The position numbers were made by a program, and so were the translations under genes. The notes beneath the pieces are model-generated. The model saw nothing but the letters and a program-made list of their open reading frames with translations, was not told the DNA's origin and made no database searches. This document shows, piece by piece, positions 58,728-64,000 of a stretch of 64,000 bases of DNA. The DNA is from Variovorax sp. PBL-E5 (GTDB taxonomy: Bacteria > Pseudomonadota > Gammaproteobacteria > Burkholderiales > Burkholderiaceae_C), in the NCBI RefSeq assembly GCF_901827185.1, contig NZ_LR594673.1, positions 372,001 to 436,000 of the forward strand, read 5' to 3'. Each line of letters opens with the position of its first letter. The first letter of the stretch is position 1.

Positions 58728-60080
58728 ATGAACCCGACTCCTCCAGCCGACGGCCAGCGCCGCCGGCTGCTCAAGACGATCACCGCGCTCGGCACGGCCG
58801 CGTCCCTTCCCCCTCTCGCGAGGGCCCAGGGCGGCGCGAAGAAGTTCGCCGGCGTGACGCTGAACGTCTCGACCTTCGGCTCCACGTACTCCAAGCTGCT
58901 GCAGCAGTGGCTGCCCGAATTCGAAGCGCTGACCGGCGCCAAGGTGAACTACGACGCGCCCTCGTTCCCGGTCTACAACCAGCGCGCGGATCTGGAACTC
59001 TCGACCAAGGGCTCGGCCTACGACGTGCTCAACGTCACCTTCATCTACAGCAGCCGCTGGATCAACTCCGGCTGGTTCACGCCGCTCGATGATTTCATCA
59101 AGAACCCGCAGCTCACGCCCGCGGACTTCGACCTCGACGACTTTCTTCCCGGCGCCCGCACGGCGGAGTCCGGCCGCGACGGCAAGCTCTACGGCATTCC
59201 ATGGAACGCCGAGGCGCTGCTCACGGCCTCCTCGCGCTTCGACCTGGTGGAGAAGGCCGGCCTGCAATTCCCCGACACCACCGACGATCTCGTGAAGGTG
59301 CTGCGCGCCGTCAACAAGAAGGAGCGCGTGGCCGGCTTCGTGGCCGACAACCACTACGGCTGGACCTTCGTGCCCTACCTGCAGGCCTTCGGCGGCGACA
59401 TCTTCCGCAAGGCGCCGGACGATCTGTTCCCCACCCTCGACACGCCCGAGGTGATCGCCGCCGGCGAGTACTACGCCGGCCTGCTGCGCGAGTTCGGCCC
59501 CGATGGCGCGGTGACGTACCAGCCCGACCAGGTGATCCAGTCGCTCAAGCTCGGCCGCGTGAACTTCACCGACATCGGCCAACTGTATCTGGCGCAACTG
59601 GGCGACCCGGCCACCAGCAAGACCTTGAAGACCGTGAAGTTCGGCCTCGTGCCCAAGGGCCCCGCGGGCTGCTTCCCCGGCACCTCCGTGCACGGACTGG
59701 GCATTCCCGCCGGCTCGAAGAACAAGGAGGCGGCATGGGCCTTCATCCAATGGGCGCTGTCCAAGCCCACCACGCGGCGCGCGGTGCTCGCGGGCTACGG
59801 CTCGCCGGCCCGGCGCTCCGACATCGACTCGAAGGAGTATCGCGCTCGCCAGCTGATCAACGGCAGTGACCTGACGCAGCTGGCGCTGGCGTCGTTCGAG
59901 ATCGCGGCAAAGACAGGCCACATGAAGTACCGCACCGTGTCGGTCTACCCGCAGATCGACCAGCAGCTCAACAAGGCGATCGAATCGATCGCGACCGGTC
60001 AGCTGTCGGCGAAGCAGGCGTTCCAGCAGGCCCAGGCCGCATCGATCGCCGAGCTCAAGCGCGCGGGCACCAAACTCTGA
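58728..60080 (+). CDS. ABC transporter substrate-binding protein (family 1)
   Basis: 450 residues with an export signal containing RRRLLKTITALGTAASLPPLARAQ, consistent with Tat. The mature part (LNVSTFGSTYSKLLQQWLPEFEALTGAKV) is a carbohydrate-uptake-type family 1 binding protein. It follows the dioxygenase by 28 bases, so it may bind the same organosulfur ester. This is not the SsuA/TauA type usually paired with TauD. Confidence 0.9.
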   Translation: MNPTPPADGQRRRLLKTITALGTAASLPPLARAQGGAKKFAGVTLNVSTFGSTYSKLLQQWLPEFEALTGAKVNYDAPSFPVYNQRADLELSTKGSAYDVLNVTFIYSSRWINSGWFTPLDDFIKNPQLTPADFDLDDFLPGARTAESGRDGKLYGIPWNAEALLTASSRFDLVEKAGLQFPDTTDDLVKVLRAVNKKERVAGFVADNHYGWTFVPYLQAFGGDIFRKAPDDLFPTLDTPEVIAAGEYYAGLLREFGPDGAVTYQPDQVIQSLKLGRVNFTDIGQLYLAQLGDPATSKTLKTVKFGLVPKGPAGCFPGTSVHGLGIPAGSKNKEAAWAFIQWALSKPTTRRAVLAGYGSPARRSDIDSKEYRARQLINGSDLTQLALASFEIAAKTGHMKYRTVSVYPQIDQQLNKAIESIATGQLSAKQAFQQAQAASIAELKRAGTKL

Positions 60081-60092
60081 GACCCGGCGCAC

Positions 60093-61004
60093 ATGACGTT
60101 CGCGATTCACGCCGCCGACTGGCAGGCCGAACGCAGCCGTGCGTTCCTGTTCGGGCTCTCGCCCGCGCTCGCGGTGCTGCTCGTCATCACGCTGCTGCCG
60201 GCGCTGGCCCTGCTGGTGGCGAGCCTCACGCCGCTCAGCCTGACCGACCCGGCCGGCACTTTCCGCTTCGACGATCCGCTGGTCAACTACCGGCAGCTGC
60301 TGCACGACGGCCGCTTTCTCTCGTCGATCGACGTGCAGCTCAAGCTGTCGGTGGTGAGCGTCGTGCTCCAGCTGCTGATGGGCCTCGGCCTCGCGCTGCT
60401 GCTCAACGGCAAGTCGCTCGTGCTCGACGGCGTGCGCACCGCCTTCCTGATCCCGATGGTGCTGCCGCCGATCGTCGTCGCGCTGATCTGGAAGATCATG
60501 TACAGCCCCGACGTGAGTCCGATCCATCAGGCGCTCGAAGCCATCGGACTGCCCGTCCATTCGCTGATCTCCAATCCCCGGACGGCGCTGTGGGCCATCG
60601 CGCTGGCCGACACCTGGCAGTGGTTTCCCTTCACGATGCTGATGGTGCTGGCATCGCTGCAGATGATTCCGGACGATCCGCTCGAAGCCGCGCGCCTGGA
60701 CGGCGCGAACCGCTGGCAGGTGCTGCGCTACATCGTGTTCCCCTACATCCGGCCGGTGCTCGTGGTGTGCGGCCTGTTCCGGCTCATCGACAGCTTCAAG
60801 GCCTTTCCGCTGATCTACGTGCTGACCAACGGCGGCCCGGGCAGCGTGACCGAGGTCACCAACTACTACGGCTTCATCGAAGCCTTCAACTTCTCCTACT
60901 GGGGCTACGGCAGCGCCATCGCGACGGTGATCCTGGCCGGCGTGTTCGTGCTGAGCTGGCTGGTGGGCAAACTGGGATGGAGCAACGACCATGACGAGCG
61001 CTAG
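60093..61004 (+). CDS. ABC transporter permease (sugar-type, first)
   Basis: 303 residues with about six membrane helices. The EAA loop reads EAARLDGANRWQVLRYIVFPYIRPVL. It resembles UgpA/MalF-type permeases. It starts 12 bases after the binding-protein stop and overlaps the next permease by 14 bases. Confidence 0.93.
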   Translation: MTFAIHAADWQAERSRAFLFGLSPALAVLLVITLLPALALLVASLTPLSLTDPAGTFRFDDPLVNYRQLLHDGRFLSSIDVQLKLSVVSVVLQLLMGLGLALLLNGKSLVLDGVRTAFLIPMVLPPIVVALIWKIMYSPDVSPIHQALEAIGLPVHSLISNPRTALWAIALADTWQWFPFTMLMVLASLQMIPDDPLEAARLDGANRWQVLRYIVFPYIRPVLVVCGLFRLIDSFKAFPLIYVLTNGGPGSVTEVTNYYGFIEAFNFSYWGYGSAIATVILAGVFVLSWLVGKLGWSNDHDER

Positions 61005-61908
61005 CCAGACCATCGAGAACGCCGCCGTCGGCGCCACGCATCCGCACGGTGTCCCGCTGCGCGATGCGGCGGCCGCGCGTCCCCGCGCGCGCACCAGGCC
61101 GTCATGGCTGGCCGCACATGCACGGCCGATCGCCGCCATCCTGCTGCTCGTCGTCGTGCTGTCGCCCTTCCTGTGGCTGGTGCAGCTGGCCTTCCGGCCA
61201 GCGGTCGAGATGTTCGACGACGGACTGCTGTTCAGGCCCACGCTCGAAGGCTTCGCGAGCCTGCTGCAGGGCAACTTCCTGAAGTCGTTCTGGAACAGCC
61301 TGGCGGTCAGCACGCTCTCGACCACGTTCTCGCTGCTGATCGGCGTGCCCGCGGCCTATGCGCTGACGCGCTGGAAATTCAAGGGCCGCCGGCACGTCGC
61401 GCTGTGGATCCTCGTGACGCGCATGGCGCCGCCGATCGCCTTCACCATTCCCTTCTTCCTGGCCTACCAGTGGCTCGGTCTTCAGGACACCATCCTCGGC
61501 CTGGCGATCGTCTACCTGACCTTCAACCTCGCGATCGTGATCTGGCTGATGCAGACCTTCTTCGAGGCCGTGCCCGCCTCGCTCGAAGAGGCGGCATGGA
61601 TCGACGGTTGCGGGGTCTGGCGTGCCTTCTGGCGCATCACGCTGCCGCTCAGCGCGCCGGGGCTGGCGGCCACCGCCGTGCTGTGCTTCATCTTTTCGTG
61701 GAACGACTTCTTCTACGCCCTGATCCTCACGCGCACGAACGCGATCACGGCGCCCGTCGCGATCGTCAACTTCCTGCAATACGAAGGCTGGGAGTGGGCC
61801 AAGATCGCCGCCAGCGGCACGCTGGTGATGTTCCCGGTCGTCATCTTCACCGTGCTCGTGCGCACCTACCTGGTCCGGGGCCTCAGTGCCGGCGGCATCA
61901 AGGACTGA
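60991..61908 (+). CDS. ABC transporter permease (sugar-type, second)
   Basis: 305 residues with about six membrane helices. EEAAWIDGCGVWRAFWRITLPLSAPGLAATAV is the EAA loop of MalG/UgpE-type permeases. It pairs with the preceding permease to form the channel. Confidence 0.93.
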   Translation: MTSASQTIENAAVGATHPHGVPLRDAAAARPRARTRPSWLAAHARPIAAILLLVVVLSPFLWLVQLAFRPAVEMFDDGLLFRPTLEGFASLLQGNFLKSFWNSLAVSTLSTTFSLLIGVPAAYALTRWKFKGRRHVALWILVTRMAPPIAFTIPFFLAYQWLGLQDTILGLAIVYLTFNLAIVIWLMQTFFEAVPASLEEAAWIDGCGVWRAFWRITLPLSAPGLAATAVLCFIFSWNDFFYALILTRTNAITAPVAIVNFLQYEGWEWAKIAASGTLVMFPVVIFTVLVRTYLVRGLSAGGIKD

Positions 61909-61945
61909 CAAGTACCTCGCCCCGCGGGGCAGAAAGTGATTTGCC

Positions 61946-63013
<1,068 letters not shown>

Positions 63014-63066
63014 CCCTGTCCGACCATCGCCAAACGTGGCGTTCATCGTCGACTAGCATGGTCGGC

Positions 63067-63810
63067 ATGAACCTGTTGCAGTTCGAACTCGATCGCCTGT
63101 ATGGCCTGGGCGCGAGCGCCGCGGATGGCGCCGCCCCGGGCGCTGGAGATGAAGGGCGCCAGCGCGGCGTCCGGGCCCTGGTGCTGGAGTTGGCGCTACC
63201 GGCGGGTGGGCGACAGATCTCCTCGGTCTGGCAGGGTGTCCAATCGGATCTCGGCCTTCCCGCCCCTGCCATCGCGGTCTCGGGCGTCGACGGACTGCAG
63301 CTGTGGTTCTCCCTGGCTTCGCCGATTTCGCCGCGCGCGGGCGAACGCTTTCTGCAGGGCCTCCGTGCACGGTACCTGTCGGACCTCGGGTCGGCGCACG
63401 TCCATTTGATGGCCGACACGGCCGAATTCCCTGCTGCGCCGCCGGTCGAGATCAGCCCGGATCGCTGGTCGGCTTTCGTCGCCCCCGATCTGGCATCGGT
63501 ATTCAGCGATACGCCGTGGCTGGACTTTCCTCCCAACGGCGAAGGCCAGGCGACGCTTCTGCGCGCGCTCGAACCCATGCAACAGGGTGCGTTCGAAGCC
63601 GCGTTGAGCCAGCTGGGTGCCATCGAAGGGGGCGAGTCCGGCGCACCCGCTGCCTCGACGGCACCCGGGCCGACCGAAGTGCGGGCGTGCGAGCAAACGG
63701 ACGCCGATCCGGTACGTTTTCTGAGAGGCGTCATGAACGACGAGACGGCGCCTCTGGCTTTGCGGATAGAAGCCGCAAAGGCCTTGCTTCCCGGTGCCAG
63801 GCGCTCATAG
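63067..63810 (+). CDS. Hypothetical protein
   Basis: 247 residues, no family named with confidence. It reads MNLLQFELDRLYGL at the start, a beta-rich middle (ALVLELALPAGG, AIAVSGVDGLQLWFSLASP), and a C-terminal FLRGVMNDETAPLALRIEAAKALLP helix pair reminiscent of phage small-terminase tails. TAGCAT at 63054-63059 is 7 bases before ATG 63067 with no ribosome site; ATG 63058 is an alternative. The remaining 190 bases of the window hold no gene I can support. Confidence 0.65.
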   Translation: MNLLQFELDRLYGLGASAADGAAPGAGDEGRQRGVRALVLELALPAGGRQISSVWQGVQSDLGLPAPAIAVSGVDGLQLWFSLASPISPRAGERFLQGLRARYLSDLGSAHVHLMADTAEFPAAPPVEISPDRWSAFVAPDLASVFSDTPWLDFPPNGEGQATLLRALEPMQQGAFEAALSQLGAIEGGESGAPAASTAPGPTEVRACEQTDADPVRFLRGVMNDETAPLALRIEAAKALLPGARRS

Positions 63811-64000
63811 ACATCGCGCAGCACTCATGCAGGCAGGATGCCCGAGGAGCTGCTGACGCGGCTGCTCGGGCGGCGCTGAGCCCCGGGGGCCTCGGCCATC
63901 TGGCACATGGACGCGCCCCGCGCGGCGGCGTAGCATTTTTCTCCTTGCCGCCTCAGCCGCGGCGACAAGTTCCGAGTCAGTGAGGCTGGCCATTCAACGC

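Noticed and set aside
63805..63993. Small minus-strand frame at the window end
   Set aside because: An AAGGAG precedes an internal ATG at 63936, but the product is short, Arg/Pro-rich and without similarity; not enough to call a gene.

Overview
The window is very GC-rich, gene-dense DNA, most likely chromosomal, from a betaproteobacterium of the Burkholderiales. A Comamonadaceae such as Variovorax fits best. The clues are three stand-alone Bug (TctC-type) periplasmic receptors, a monomeric NADP isocitrate dehydrogenase, an HU protein with a Lys/Ala-rich tail, and many small catabolic operons each beside its own LysR, GntR, MarR or sigma-54 regulator. This placement is inference: no rRNA or tRNA gene was seen.

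Layout. (1) 1-8.9 kb: a catabolic cluster. It holds the end of a class II aldolase, a divergent CoA-transferase/enoyl-CoA hydratase pair, and a forward operon of choline-sulfatase-like enzyme, aldehyde dehydrogenase, 3-hydroxyisobutyrate-dehydrogenase-like enzyme, Bug receptor and cupin protein, followed by a GntR/FCD regulator. A perfect inverted repeat sits between the divergent units. (2) 8.9-15.2 kb: monomeric isocitrate dehydrogenase, a SnoaL-flavin monooxygenase fusion, and an AcoR-like sigma-54 activator with a candidate -24/-12 promoter and activator site in front of the monooxygenase. (3) 15.3-24.7 kb: a complete lower meta-cleavage pathway from 3-hydroxyanthranilate to acetyl-CoA and pyruvate (nba type: E, H, J, I, G, Bug, F, C, D) behind a LysR gene. 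(4) 24.8-30.2 kb: LysR, split AtuA-type pair, Bug receptor, and an MFS pump with its MarR regulator. (5) 30.3-41.5 kb: a carbon-phosphorus lyase locus (phnGHIJKLM, phnCDE, an HDIG oxygenase, and divergent phnF-DUF1045-phnN) with two matching PhnF-type operators. (6) 41.8-43.9 kb: HU gene, strong terminator, IS6- and Tn3-family relics, and a fatty acid desaturase.

(7) 44-63 kb: a sulfur-metabolism island and the most interesting part. It contains a four-domain rhodanese, a decaying pair of CMD/peroxidase-like genes, a ketopantoate-reductase-like gene, and a family 2A encapsulin operon (rhodanese, serine acetyltransferase, small Xre regulator, encapsulin shell, cysteine desulfurase with a roughly 205-residue cargo-type N-terminus). 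Next come a CmcJ-like oxygenase with O-acetylhomoserine sulfhydrylase, a scar holding the last codons of a sulfonate-binding protein, an LLM flavin monooxygenase, a CysB-type LysR regulator, and a TauD/AtsK-type dioxygenase with an ABC importer. Together these suggest release of sulfur from organosulfur compounds, assimilation into cysteine and homocysteine, and probable storage of desulfurase-derived sulfur inside a protein shell. A 15-base identical element with conserved spacing to a -10-like box precedes two forward genes of the island. The window closes with a hypothetical gene at 63.1-63.8 kb.
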